A DNA stretch of 64,000 nucleotides from RH-AL1 sp965277355 (lineage in GTDB: Bacteria > Pseudomonadota > Alphaproteobacteria > Rhizobiales > Beijerinckiaceae). The stretch lies in the NCBI GenBank assembly GCA_965277355.1, contig CBDICN010000002.1, forward strand, positions 1,736,001 through 1,800,000. The letters run 5' to 3'. The first letter of the stretch is position 1; every line of letters starts with the position of its first letter. A program made the position numbers and the translations under genes. Below, piece by piece: positions 25,784 to 33,617 of the stretch. The notes below the pieces were generated by a model. The model saw only the letters and a list, made by a program, of their open reading frames with translations, had not been told where the DNA came from and did no database searches.

Positions 25784-26275
25784 CTATGTCGGCCCGGGTC
25801 CAGGCGCCCCCGTCAGCACCTGCGGGTCGCCCGTGAACCAGGCGCTGGCGATGACGAGGCGGCGGATACGCCAGAGCCCGGCGCCCCTGACCAGGCTCGC
25901 CTCGTACCAGTTCATCATCCGGCACCGCCGGGATTGGTCGCTCTTGAGCACGTGCGTGGCATCGACCAGGGCTCGAAGCCTCGCCTCGGCACCGCCCACC
26001 TCGACCCGGCCATTGGTGATCACGTGGCTCGTCGTCTGGGTGCGTCCGGTCGCGCTCAGGAAGCGGACGATCGCGTCGCCGCCCGTGACGGGCGGGAAGT
26101 CGAGGCCCAGCTTTCGACCGCATGGACCGAAGTTCACGACGGCGTCCTCGCTGAACGCGGAGGCGAGGAGGTGCAAGTCGGCGAGGTCCTCGCCGGCACC
26201 AAAACGGTAGAGCGCGTCCATGACCTCGAGGTGGTCTTGCGCGGATACGGTTGAACGTTCGTCGGCGGTCATCAT
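25784..26275 (-). CDS. SnoaL-like / NTF2-fold protein
   Basis: A 163-residue cone-shaped alpha+beta barrel candidate: VMDALYRFGAGEDLADLHLL, FSEDAVVNFGPCG and LRALVDATHVLKSDQSRRCR followed by WRIRRLVIASAWFTG are typical of the SnoaL_4 branch, which includes small dehydratases, isomerases and ring-hydroxylating dioxygenase beta-subunit relatives. ATG 26275 is preceded by GGAGG five bases upstream, which decides the start against longer frames. Lies 22 bp after the FAD monooxygenase gene, so likely acts in the same pathway. Confidence 0.82.
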   Translation of the reverse strand: MMTADERSTVSAQDHLEVMDALYRFGAGEDLADLHLLASAFSEDAVVNFGPCGRKLGLDFPPVTGGDAIVRFLSATGRTQTTSHVITNGRVEVGGAEARLRALVDATHVLKSDQSRRCRMMNWYEASLVRGAGLWRIRRLVIASAWFTGDPQVLTGAPGPGPT

Positions 26276-26297
26276 CGAGGCCTCCAAGATGCGGCTC

Positions 26298-27467
26298 TCA
26301 ATGTCCTGCGCGGCGGGCACTGTCGGACCGCCGAGCGAAATCCATCTCCAGCCCGTACATGGCCCGTCCAACCTCGAGGCAGTCGCCGATCTCCTTGCGG
26401 GTGCGATCCTGCATGACCTCCTCGAACGCCGATACGGCGGCGGTCACGGTCCCGGTCGGTTCCCCCGTCAAGCGGTCCGCCAGCTCGAGGGCGTCGAGCA
26501 GCGCGAGGTTGACACCCTTGCCGGTGAACGGCGGCATGGCGTGGGACGCGTCGCCGATCATGGTGAGGCCCCGGCGCGTCTCCCATCGGTAGTCCGGCGG
26601 CATGACGAAGATCGGCCAGCGGTGGAACGCGCCCTCGATACGGGTCAGCATGGCGACCACGTCGGGCGACCAGTCGCCGTAGGTCTCGGTGACGGCGGCA
26701 AGCACGGCCGGCTCGTCGCCGAGACCGAAGCCCCGCGCCTTCGGCCAATCCTCCGCAACCGCCATCGAGTAGTAAAGCAGGATCACGTCGCGGGCGCAGC
26801 GCTGGACGAAGATCGTCTTGTCGCCACCGGCGTACATGACCGAACCCTCGCCTAATACGTCCGCCAGGTCGGAGCCGCGCCACAGATCCCTGCGGATGTT
26901 GGCCGCAAGCATGGTGATGCCGGTGTATCGGGGGTTCACCGGGGTGAGGCGCGCCCTCACCTTCGAGCCCACGCCGTCGGCGCCGACGACGAGGTCGGCG
27001 ACGAAGGGCGCATGCCCCGCGAAGTTCAGCCGCCAGCGCCCGTCCGCCTCCTCGTTGACGCTCTCGACGGTGTGGTCCCACGCGACCATGCCCGACGGCA
27101 GCGAAGCGAGGAGCAGCTGACGAAGCTCGCCTCGATCGATCTCCGGGCCGGCACCTTCGTTCGTTACCACCTCGATGTGCCGTTGGACCTCGCCGTGCGA
27201 GTTGATCATCTTGAAGGCTTTCGCCTCGCTTCGCGAGGCGCGCCGGAAGGCCTCGGTCAGGCCGGCGCTTTCGAGCGCGCGTTGTCCCGCGTCCTCGCGC
27301 AGGTCCAGGCTGCCACCCTGCGACCGGGCGGTCGGCGAGGCGTCGCGCTCGAAGACCTTCACCGAGAAGCCCCTCGTCGACAGGAGCTTTGCGAGCGTCG
27401 CGCCGGCCGGGCCGGCCCCGACGACGGCGATGGTGCCGTGCGTGCGCAGTTCACCGAGATTTTTCAT
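26298..27467 (-). CDS. FAD-dependent aromatic-type monooxygenase (TetX/PHBH fold)
   Basis: A 389-residue group A flavoprotein monooxygenase. Cofactor motifs are complete: IAVVGAGPAGATLAKLL (GxGxxG), LVVGADGVGSKVR (DG motif) and TMIGDASHAMPPFTGKGVNL (GD motif). GSLDLREDAGQRAL near residue 55 is the pattern of the TetX-like subgroup that attacks antibiotics and other polycyclic phenols, but closely related enzymes act on many aromatic substrates, so no resistance role is claimed. ATG 27467 begins the recognisable N-terminus. First gene of the operon that continues with SnoaL-like, DUF3237 and NmrA-like genes. Confidence 0.88.
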   Translation of the reverse strand: MKNLGELRTHGTIAVVGAGPAGATLAKLLSTRGFSVKVFERDASPTARSQGGSLDLREDAGQRALESAGLTEAFRRASRSEAKAFKMINSHGEVQRHIEVVTNEGAGPEIDRGELRQLLLASLPSGMVAWDHTVESVNEEADGRWRLNFAGHAPFVADLVVGADGVGSKVRARLTPVNPRYTGITMLAANIRRDLWRGSDLADVLGEGSVMYAGGDKTIFVQRCARDVILLYYSMAVAEDWPKARGFGLGDEPAVLAAVTETYGDWSPDVVAMLTRIEGAFHRWPIFVMPPDYRWETRRGLTMIGDASHAMPPFTGKGVNLALLDALELADRLTGEPTGTVTAAVSAFEEVMQDRTRKEIGDCLEVGRAMYGLEMDFARRSDSARRAGH

Positions 27468-27824
27468 GATAGCTCTTCCAGGGTCCGAGCGAGGTCCGTT
27501 CACAGGAAGCGTTCGACCCCTCCCGATCATAATAATACGATATCGTATCTTATCAAGGGAGGTTGCGACATTTCGCTCGTGCCGACGCCCGATGACTGTC
27601 GCAGCGGCGAATGGGGCAAGCCCGCGGCTCGGGAGCCGTCGCTCGCGTCATCATGTTTGTGCCCAAACTCGCCGGCTGGCACGATCGGTCCGAATGCCCG
27701 ACTCGACGCTGACGCTCTCGTCGAGCGTAGAATCAGACATGTACCTGGGCCGGGCGTTCATGACCCCGCCGAATCGATGAGGAAGACGTTCTTCAGAATA
27801 CTCGCCGCGATCGCCGAGTTCGGA
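27468..27824. other. Promoter gap upstream of the FAD monooxygenase operon
   Basis: About 360 bp between the FAD monooxygenase start and the 3' end of the AraC gene. It holds the palindrome described at 27535-27548. The remaining 270 bp have no convincing gene on either strand. Confidence 0.5.
27535..27548. promoter_or_regulatory. Perfect 14-bp palindrome, candidate operator of the FAD monooxygenase operon
   Basis: atacgatatcgtat is perfectly self-complementary and lies 68-81 bp upstream of the FAD monooxygenase start, in locally AT-rich DNA that could hold the promoter. The form suits a TetR- or MarR-type dimer. No regulator gene is adjacent on the monooxygenase side; the TetR gene at 30138 is a candidate. 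Confidence 0.5.
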
Positions 27825-28787
27825 TCACCTCCGGCTCAGCACCCGCGAGGTCATGGCGATCGCCTCGGTGGAGCCGCCGGCTTCCGCGCGGGCGTAGCGA
27901 CGCGGCGAGCAGCCCATCACCCGTGTGAACGCCGTGTTGAAGGCGTTCTCAGACCCGTATCCCAACGCGCGTGCGGTCTGCGTCAACGGATCATGGCCGC
28001 TCGCGAGCCGCTCGGCTGCCAGCATCATGCGCCAGCGGGTGAGATAGGCGATCGGGGTCTCGCCCACCCGCTCACGGAAGCGCCGCGCGAAAATCGATCG
28101 CGACATGCCGGCTTGCCTCGCCAGATCGCCGAGCGTCCAGCGATGCGCCGGATCGGCATGCATGGCTCCGATCGCCAGGCTTAGCCGCGGATCGGCGAGT
28201 GCGTAGAACCAGCCGACATGATCGCCCTCCTGTCGGGACAGGTAGAGCCGCAGCGCCTGCAGGAGCATCATGTGGGCCAGATGATGGGCGGCAAGCGACG
28301 CGCCGGGCTTGCTCTCGCGCATCTCGACCATCATCCGCTCTATCGACCAGCGCAGCGCAGCCTGGTCCTCCGCCGCCTCGAGGTGGACGACCGGCGGAAG
28401 CGCACCGAGCAGCGCTTGCGCCTTGCGCCCATTGACCTCGAAGCGAGTCCCCGCGAGGAACACGTCACCCCCGCCGTTATGAACGACCACGCTGCCAAGC
28501 CGGGCGTCCGCGAACACGTCATGGGCCGCCGCCGGGGGCAGTCGCACGTCGCTGGCGAGCATGAAGGATCGGCCGCTCGGCAGCACGAAGCAATCGCCCG
28601 AGGTCAGCCCGATCGGATCGTCGACGCCGTCCACCGCCAGCCAGCAGGCGCCGCTGGTTAGCGCATAGCACTTGATCCGGCCGGCCTGGTTGTCGAACCG
28701 CACCGCCCAGGCTCCGCCCGCATCGAAGCCGGCCGTAAGGTAGCTCTGCGGCTTCAGGAGTGCGAGGACGTCGGAAAGAGGATCCAT
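27825..28787 (-). CDS. AraC-family transcriptional regulator with cupin_6 domain
   Basis: A 320-residue regulator. Residues about 8-195 form the cupin-like AraC-binding domain (GGAWAVRFDNQAG, GDCFVLPSGRSFML, HLEAAEDQAALRWSIERMM). The last 100 residues hold two helix-turn-helix units (WTLGDLARQAGMSRSIFARR and LTQTARALGYGSENAFNTAF). ATG 28787 is chosen because homology starts there; the longer frame runs into the divergent gene. It lies 99 bp from the divergent NAD(P)-binding gene, which it most likely controls. Confidence 0.9.
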   Translation of the reverse strand: MDPLSDVLALLKPQSYLTAGFDAGGAWAVRFDNQAGRIKCYALTSGACWLAVDGVDDPIGLTSGDCFVLPSGRSFMLASDVRLPPAAAHDVFADARLGSVVVHNGGGDVFLAGTRFEVNGRKAQALLGALPPVVHLEAAEDQAALRWSIERMMVEMRESKPGASLAAHHLAHMMLLQALRLYLSRQEGDHVGWFYALADPRLSLAIGAMHADPAHRWTLGDLARQAGMSRSIFARRFRERVGETPIAYLTRWRMMLAAERLASGHDPLTQTARALGYGSENAFNTAFTRVMGCSPRRYARAEAGGSTEAIAMTSRVLSRR

Positions 28788-28886
28788 CGATGTTCCGGAC
28801 GATTGCGAAGAAACAAGCGACGATCGCGTGTAGATGGCGCGCAGCGCACTACCTACCTCGTGCCGACGTTCATCGAAGAGGCCAAC

Positions 28887-29765
28887 ATGATCGTCATAAG
28901 CACGCCGACCGGCAATATCGGGCGCCACGTCGTCCGCCACCTGCTCGATGCCGGCGAGAAGATACGCGTCGTCGCGCGCGATCCGGGCAAGCTGCCGGAA
29001 GCGGTGCGCGCTCGCGTCGAGGTTGCGGAAGGCTCGCACGGCGATGCGGCCGTGGTCGATCGCGCGTTCGCGGGCGCGGAGGCGGTGTTCTGGCTTGCTC
29101 CGCCCAACTCGTCGGAAACGCTCGACGGCAGCTATCTCGACTTTACCCGCCCGGCAGCCGAAGCGATCCGCCGCTGCGGCATCGCGCGAGTCGTCGTGGT
29201 CGGCGCGCTCGGGCGCGGCACGCAATGGCAGGACAGGGCCGGGCTGGTCACCGCGTCGATCCGCATGGTCGACCTGCTGAACGACACCGGCGCCGCGGTC
29301 CGCTGCCTCGCGATGCCCGCCTTTATGGAAAACGCGCTTCAACAGGCGGACGCGATCAATCAGGGCCGGATGTTCGGCCCGCTCGATCCGGACAAGAAGG
29401 TGCCTCACACCGCCACGCGCGACATGGGCGCGGCCGCGGCTCGGCTGCTGCGGGACCGCTCCTGGACGGGTCAGGCGGACGTGCCGCTGCTGGGGCCGGA
29501 AGACCTGTCGTACGACGACATCGCCGCCATCGTTTCCGAGGTGCTCGGCCGCGAGGTGCGCTACCAACAAGTTCCGTTCGACCGCTCGAAGGCGCAGCTA
29601 CTCGAGCGCGGCATGAGCGAAGCCTTCGCGCAAGGCTATGTCGACATGATGCGCGCCAAGAACGAGGGCATGGACAACGTGACTGCGCGCACAACCGCAA
29701 ACACCGGGCCGACCACGTTCCGGCAATGGGCCGAGGAAGAGCTGAAGCCGGCGGTGCTCGGCTGA
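28887..29765 (+). CDS. NmrA-like NAD(P)H-binding protein
   Basis: A 292-residue protein with MIVISTPTGNIGRHVVRHLL as Rossmann motif, EAVFWLAPPNSSETL, VVVGALGRGTQW and a C-terminal LSYDDIAAIVSEVLGREVRY. This is the common NmrA/azoreductase-like partner found divergent to cupin_6 AraC regulators. It is probably an NAD(P)H-dependent reductase or sensor. ATG 28887 follows GAAGAGG. Substrate unknown. Confidence 0.86.
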   Translation: MIVISTPTGNIGRHVVRHLLDAGEKIRVVARDPGKLPEAVRARVEVAEGSHGDAAVVDRAFAGAEAVFWLAPPNSSETLDGSYLDFTRPAAEAIRRCGIARVVVVGALGRGTQWQDRAGLVTASIRMVDLLNDTGAAVRCLAMPAFMENALQQADAINQGRMFGPLDPDKKVPHTATRDMGAAAARLLRDRSWTGQADVPLLGPEDLSYDDIAAIVSEVLGREVRYQQVPFDRSKAQLLERGMSEAFAQGYVDMMRAKNEGMDNVTARTTANTGPTTFRQWAEEELKPAVLG

Positions 29766-30137
29766 GAATCCGCCCTACAGCATCGGCTCGAGGCAGGGCT
29801 GGAATGCCCTGCCGGCTATGACCGCTTTGAGGAAGGGCTGGAACATTGTCAGAGGGCAACGACGGGCGCATAGTTGCCAAGGGCAGGCAGTTTTGCGAAT
29901 GCCCGCTGTCGCCGAACCCGGCGATGGGTGCGCCATTTAGCGACGTAAAAAGCGCCGCCGATCTCCGTCGAAGGTCACATTTGATCGCAAATTCGATCAT
30001 CGTAAAAAATACGGCAACGTACACATTAGGTAGGTTTCGGCGTTTCTGGGCGCCGCGCTATATAGGCTACTGTTTTGGAAGCCCGGCGAATTTCGCTAGG
30101 TCTCCATCAAGAGGCGGCGACCATAACCGGATCGATC
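29766..30137. other. Gene-free gap before the TetR gene
   Basis: About 370 bp with no convincing gene. It begins with ccctacagcatcgg, the same 14 bases that open MITE copy 1, but the similarity stops there and no matching right end follows. The last 130 bp are AT-rich and could contain the TetR gene's promoter. Confidence 0.45.
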
Positions 30138-30824
30138 TTGAATCAACGGCAGGCGACCATCGCGCCATCGGCTCAGACGGAGAACGGGCGGCCGCGGCGC
30201 GGACGGCCGCGCGCCGACCAGGCGGGTGCCGTGGAGGAGCGGGTCCTCGACGCGGCAACCGCCCTGTTCCTCGAGCATGGCTTCGGGCGGACGACGTTCG
30301 ACCAACTGTCGGAGTCGGCCCAAGCCAGCAAGACCACGCTCTACGTGCGCTACCCCAAGAAGGAGCTGCTTTTCGAAGCCGTCGTCTTGCGTTCGCTCCG
30401 GCAGGTGACCGCGCGCCTCATCTCCGTTCCGACCGGAAGCAGCGTCGAAAAGCGCCTCGTCAAGGTCGGAATAGAGGTCGCGCAGAAGTTCCTCGTCACC
30501 GAGGTTATCGCCTTGATGCGCGTGACCGCCGCCGAGGCGGACCGGTTCCCCGACCTCGCCCGAGAGGGCTACCGTGTCGGCTTCGGCGGCATCGTGGATT
30601 TCGTCGCGGCCACGATCACGCTCGATCGTTCGGACAAGGCGCTTGCGGCGGCAACGTCGACGGCTGTCCGCTTCCTCGAACTCGCGCTTCACCCGTTGCA
30701 GCTGAAGGCGTTATTCGGAGCCGATCTCGTGGAATTGCGCGCTCGCTCGTTGCGGGATGTGCAAGAGGTCGTCGCGATGATGTCCGCCAAAGGCTTGCTG
30801 ACGGTTTTGCACGAGAAAGAGTGA
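30138..30824 (+). CDS. TetR/AcrR-family regulator
   Basis: A 228-residue repressor type. The helix-turn-helix is at about residues 30-75 (VLDAATALFLEHGFGRTTFD then ASKTTLYVRYPKKELLFEAV), with a helical ligand domain after it that has the AefR-like C-terminal pattern. The start is uncertain: TTG 30138 and TTG 30075 are both in frame and neither has a strong ribosome site. No divergent or following gene is close, so its targets may be distant, for instance the palindrome before the FAD monooxygenase operon. Confidence 0.85.
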   Translation: MNQRQATIAPSAQTENGRPRRGRPRADQAGAVEERVLDAATALFLEHGFGRTTFDQLSESAQASKTTLYVRYPKKELLFEAVVLRSLRQVTARLISVPTGSSVEKRLVKVGIEVAQKFLVTEVIALMRVTAAEADRFPDLAREGYRVGFGGIVDFVAATITLDRSDKALAAATSTAVRFLELALHPLQLKALFGADLVELRARSLRDVQEVVAMMSAKGLLTVLHEKE

Positions 30825-30947
30825 CTGCGGCAGGACATCCTCGATCGAGAAGTATCATCTGCGACTCGGCGCGGACCAAGCGGCATCTCGTTCCCTGAAC
30901 GGTAGTCGGAGACGCGCCGCCGGGCACGGACCGGGCGTTGGGGTTTT

Positions 30948-31280
30948 TCAGAGGCGCCCTTGTTTGTCCGCGCGATGTTTGTCCGCGCGACGCTTCCTGA
31001 TCGATGCCGGTAGTTGCGCCGCCGAGACTTCGACGAGTTGGGTCAGCCAGTCACGATCGTCCCATCTGTCGCCGGAGATCAGAAAACAAGGCTTGGCACC
31101 CTTGTATGGGGGCTGCTCGTACGCCTCGCCGATCAGGGCGCGCCCTGCCGAGGTCGGCTTCACGAAGAGCTGGTCATCACAGATCAGCGCGACCAACTTG
31201 CCGTCACGGTAAAGGGCGTACTCGCCAAACATCTTCCGCGCGGCCGGGCCAAGCGCTTGCCGTTTGCTCGAGAACGTAAT
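30948..31280 (-). pseudogene. TfoX/Sxy N-terminal-domain gene with a frameshift near its start
   Basis: The frame from ATG 31232 encodes MFGEYALYRDGKLVALICDD and onward, a clear TfoX N-terminal domain, but the family needs about 20 residues before this. They are present: MDYVLEQTAS lies upstream in one frame and LGPAARK directly before MFGEYALY in another, with a one-base excess between them at about 31251-31256. A single indel thus separates the first ten codons from the rest. Either the gene is a recent pseudogene, or there is a sequence error, or a shorter product is made from ATG 31232. Short TfoX-like proteins of this type are of uncertain function, unlike full Sxy. Confidence 0.75.
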
Positions 31281-31317
31281 CCATGGTGCTCTGTTTCGAC
31301 GCGATGTCGGCTAATCC

Positions 31318-31380
31318 GGCATGGGCGAGCAGATTTCGACGAGGAAGCCGTTGTTGTCGCGGACGTAGCCCACCCGTTAA
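31318..31380 (-). pseudogene. C-terminal tail of a VOC/glyoxalase-family gene
   Basis: Minus-strand codons read VGYVRDNNGFLVEICSPMPD then a stop, the typical last strand of a VOC-family metalloenzyme, with the metal-ligand Glu. A stop codon directly precedes it, so nothing of the rest remains. It abuts the TfoX gene, suggesting an original VOC-tfoX pair cut by a deletion or insertion at about 31380. Confidence 0.6.
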
Positions 31381-31422
31381 CCCCACGGTACCGATCAGCC
31401 GTTCGCGCCCGCCCCACCGGTG

Positions 31423-31791
31423 TTACGCGAGGAGGCCGGCGGCAGCCAGTCCAAGGACTACGGCCAGCAGCTTCCAGCCGTAGTGGCGTCCTCGCGAGAT
31501 CCAGGCGTTGGCGACGAGGCCGTAGAGCATCGGCAACGAAGCGATCCCGACGACGAGGACCCGCTGCTCGGCCGGCACCACCCAGGGCGAGACGCCGATG
31601 ATGAGCGACCCGAGGATCCAGGTCGCCGTGCTGAGTTGCCAGATCGCACGGATAAAGCTTTTTGCCTGGCGGCCGGCGATATCGAGCGGTGCGATCAGGC
31701 GCGTCTCGCCGAGGTAGCCGTGCGCGATCGCGACGATGGTGCCGAGGACGCCCGCGAGTGGAAGAAGAACCTCTTTCACGATAATCTCCAT
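31423..31791 (-). CDS. Small four-helix membrane protein, divergent from a TetR regulator
   Basis: A 122-residue protein with four hydrophobic segments (LLPLAGVLGTIVAIAHGYLG, AIWQLSTATWILGSLIIGV, VLVVGIASLPMLYGLVANAW, GWKLLAVVLGLAAAGLLA). No named family recognised; it resembles small uncharacterised inner-membrane proteins of TetR-controlled pairs. The ATG at 31791 coincides with one end of an operator-like palindrome, so the TetR protein encoded divergently very probably controls it. Confidence 0.72.
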   Translation of the reverse strand: MEIIVKEVLLPLAGVLGTIVAIAHGYLGETRLIAPLDIAGRQAKSFIRAIWQLSTATWILGSLIIGVSPWVVPAEQRVLVVGIASLPMLYGLVANAWISRGRHYGWKLLAVVLGLAAAGLLA

Positions 31792-31803
31792 ACACTGCTG
31801 TAT
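31790..31803. promoter_or_regulatory. Operator-like dyad 1 (atacactgctgtat)
   Basis: Half-sites atacac and tgtat around a short centre. A near-identical sequence lies 43 bp away at 31833-31846 (one base different). Its left edge is the start codon of the membrane-protein gene (minus strand), so a bound dimer would cover that gene's start. Confidence 0.7.
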
Positions 31804-31832
31804 GGTCTTGCTCCTCGCGAGCGACGATGTCA

Positions 31833-31846
31833 ATACACTGGTGTAT
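31833..31846. promoter_or_regulatory. Operator-like dyad 2 (atacactggtgtat)
   Basis: Matches dyad 1 in 13 of 14 positions, and has atacac/gtgtat arms. Its right edge overlaps the ATG at 31845 that best starts the TetR gene. The 43-bp pair between the divergent starts gives a symmetric arrangement suited to autoregulation and control of the membrane protein. Confidence 0.7.
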
Positions 31847-32384
31847 GGTCGAGACTATCCCTCTTTCCGTCGCGCGATGGCTGCAGGAGGGGCTCGCGGT
31901 CCTCGCGACCGACGGCCATGCCAACCTGCGCGCCGCCGGTCTCGCCCAGCGGCTCGGCGTCACGCGCGGCAGCTTCTACTGGCATTTCGCGGACATCGCG
32001 GTCTTCCACGCCGCGCTGTTGCAGCATTGGGCGGAGACCGCGGTGAACCGCCCCTTGGCTGCCGCCGAAGCACGAGCCGCCCGGCCGGCGGATCGCCTCG
32101 GCGCGCTGATCGATATGGCGTTCACGGCCTCGCCCGAGCTCGAACGCGCGGTCCACGCCTGGGCTGCGGTCGACGAGCGTGCCGCCAAGGCGGTGGCGGA
32201 CGTCACCGCGTCGCGGACCGGTCATCTTCGCCGGATGCTGGAGGCGGCAGGATTCGCCGCGGACGCGGCGGAGGCCAGGGCCACCGTCCTGTACTGGGCG
32301 TTTCTCGGCCGATATGTCGAACCAGGGCTGCCCGGACGCGAAGGGTGCATCGCGCTGATCAAGGATCTCGTGCTGAAGGCGTGA
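31845..32384 (+). CDS. TetR-family regulator
   Basis: A 179-residue TetR: helix-turn-helix at about residues 5-55 (SVARWLQEGLAVLATDG, then LAQRLGVTRGSFYWHFADIA), followed by an all-helical ligand domain with RLGALIDMAFTASPELERAV. ATG 31845 is preferred to the in-frame ATG 31827 because the HTH starts within five residues of it; neither has a clear Shine-Dalgarno sequence, so a leaderless transcript is possible. Divergent to the small membrane protein gene with two matching operators between. Confidence 0.88.
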   Translation: MVETIPLSVARWLQEGLAVLATDGHANLRAAGLAQRLGVTRGSFYWHFADIAVFHAALLQHWAETAVNRPLAAAEARAARPADRLGALIDMAFTASPELERAVHAWAAVDERAAKAVADVTASRTGHLRRMLEAAGFAADAAEARATVLYWAFLGRYVEPGLPGREGCIALIKDLVLKA

Positions 32385-32599
32385 GCGCGACGACGCCCGT
32401 GCGGATGTTCGCTCGCGCAGGCGCCCGGAATGCGTCGAGCCGTCGGCGGCAGGCCGTGGTCACCGCCCGCGCCCATCCCTCGCCAATCCAAGGTCCGTGA
32501 CCCTCTTCAAGCGGACTTCCGGGCCACAGCGCCGGTCAATCACGCTTATCCGTGGGACCGCCGCTCAAATCGACATCGCCTTCGGGACCGTTTGAGGGG
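32385..32599. other. Gene-free stretch after the TetR gene
   Basis: About 215 bp; no gene, hairpin terminator or repeat was recognised here. Confidence 0.5.
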
Positions 32600-32902
32600 A
32601 TGCTCAATCGTCTAACCATCCGACCAGGCGGCCTCCTCGCTACCATCATCGGCACTCAGGCTACATCTTTTCCTGTTGGCCTTCATCGTGGAGGCATCGA
32701 CGGGGGGCCGGTCTATGCCGGCGGCAGCGACACCTCGAAGGTCGACAAGACGCAGTTCACGCTTGTCGATCCGACTCCGGACGCGGATCTGCGCCCATTC
32801 TCCCCCGATCGCCCGACGAAGATCAGCTCGCCGTTCACGGTCGATGCCGGGCGCCTCCAGATCGACCATCAAATCTACGGCGGCGTGGCACATCGTTTCT
32901 AG
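32600..32902 (+). pseudogene. Truncated N-terminal part of an outer-membrane transporter gene (PF13557 type)
   Basis: The frame encodes a signal-like start (MLNRLTIRPGGLLATIIGTQ) and then KTQFTLVDPTPDADLRPFSP, DRPTKISSPFTVDAGRLQID, the diagnostic N-terminus of the phenol-degradation MetA-like outer-membrane transporters, which normally run to 250-350 residues. It stops after about 100 residues at a TAG lying in tctagagcatg. This stop sits at a TAGAGCA sequence like the IS630/MITE ends in the window, suggesting truncation by an element or recombination there. Confidence 0.65.
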
Positions 32903-33088
32903 AGCATGTCCCTTTAAGATGCCTCCGAGGTTCGTCATTCCGGGGCGAGCCGAAGGCGAGAAACAAGGGTGCGCGTGACCTGCCCCCGTTCGCGCGGAGA
33001 CGCCCGGGCAGCGGCGGTCGGCGCCGCAGCCCCGTGGACGAGGTTCGCGGCGCTGTCCTCGCTGACCCGTCATAGGCCCGGCGGAGCG
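32903..33088. other. Gene-free stretch beginning with a TAGAGCA end-like sequence
   Basis: Begins at tagagcatgtccc (32900 on), resembling one end of the window's MITE/IS630 elements, but no matching other end was found within the next kilobase. No gene recognised. Confidence 0.4.
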
Positions 33089-33265
33089 CTACCGGTCTCC
33101 GGAGAGCCGGGTCTGCCGCAGCCGGCACTCGGCGTATTGATCGCTGCCGACGGAAAAGCCGACCGACCCGCAGTAGCGGTCGTCGGTGGTGGCGACGGTT
33201 TTGGCCGAACCGGCGCATCCGGAGAGGGTGATCAGGACCGCGAGCAGGCCGGCGAGCCGCGTCAT
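33089..33265 (-). CDS. Small lipoprotein, 58 residues
   Basis: A short gene: MTRLAGLLAVLITLSGCAGS forms a lipoprotein signal with lipobox LSGC, followed by a mature part with a CGSVGFSVGSDQYAECRL pattern and a stop TAG. Tiny lipoproteins with a paired-Cys core of this kind (C..G...GSD.Y..CR) recur in Rhizobiales and have no known function. The ATG lies 5 bp beyond the end of the 115-residue gene at 33270, so it is the last gene of the MotA/MotB-like operon. Confidence 0.72.
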   Translation of the reverse strand: MTRLAGLLAVLITLSGCAGSAKTVATTDDRYCGSVGFSVGSDQYAECRLRQTRLSGDR

Positions 33266-33269
33266 GGCG

Positions 33270-33617
33270 TCAGCCCAGAGCCATCGGGCCGAGATGCGGG
33301 TAGAGCCGCGCGTCCTCGGCCATCGCTTCCTTCAGCGCCTCGAACATCGTCCCGAGGTCGCAGCGCCGCAGCACCGGCTCGTCGGCGCGCGCGCCGATGT
33401 CCTTCGACGGCGGGTGAGCGGCATCGCGCGCCTCGAGCGAGGCGAGGAGGTAGCAGCCCGCGCTGATCAGGCTGAAGGCGCGGATGAGGCAGAGCTGCTC
33501 CCAAGGCTCCGGATCGCGATGGTGCGCGTCGATCTTCGCCAGCACCGAGGCGATGTCGCCCAGCGCCTGCGCCTTGTCCGCGCCGCGGGTCTCCATGCGA
33601 TCGTCGAAGAGGCTCAT
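33270..33617 (-). CDS. Conserved hypothetical protein in the MotA/MotB-like operon
   Basis: A 115-residue mostly helical, soluble protein starting MSLFDDRMETRGADKAQALG and ending YPHLGPMALG. I recognise no named domain. Its ATG overlaps the stop of the OmpA/MotB-like gene (33614), so it is translationally coupled, and it is followed by the small lipoprotein gene. Probably an accessory cytoplasmic factor of the same envelope machine; inference from position only. Confidence 0.7.
   Translation of the reverse strand: MSLFDDRMETRGADKAQALGDIASVLAKIDAHHRDPEPWEQLCLIRAFSLISAGCYLLASLEARDAAHPPSKDIGARADEPVLRRCDLGTMFEALKEAMAEDARLYPHLGPMALG

Noticed and set aside
26298..27467. Tetracycline-inactivating TetX
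   Set aside because: The fold and motifs are shared by many aromatic hydroxylases; no evidence of antibiotic substrate.
29771..29850. Third MITE copy
   Set aside because: Only the first 14 bases (ccctacagcatcgg) match copy 1; no internal similarity and no right end with TA.
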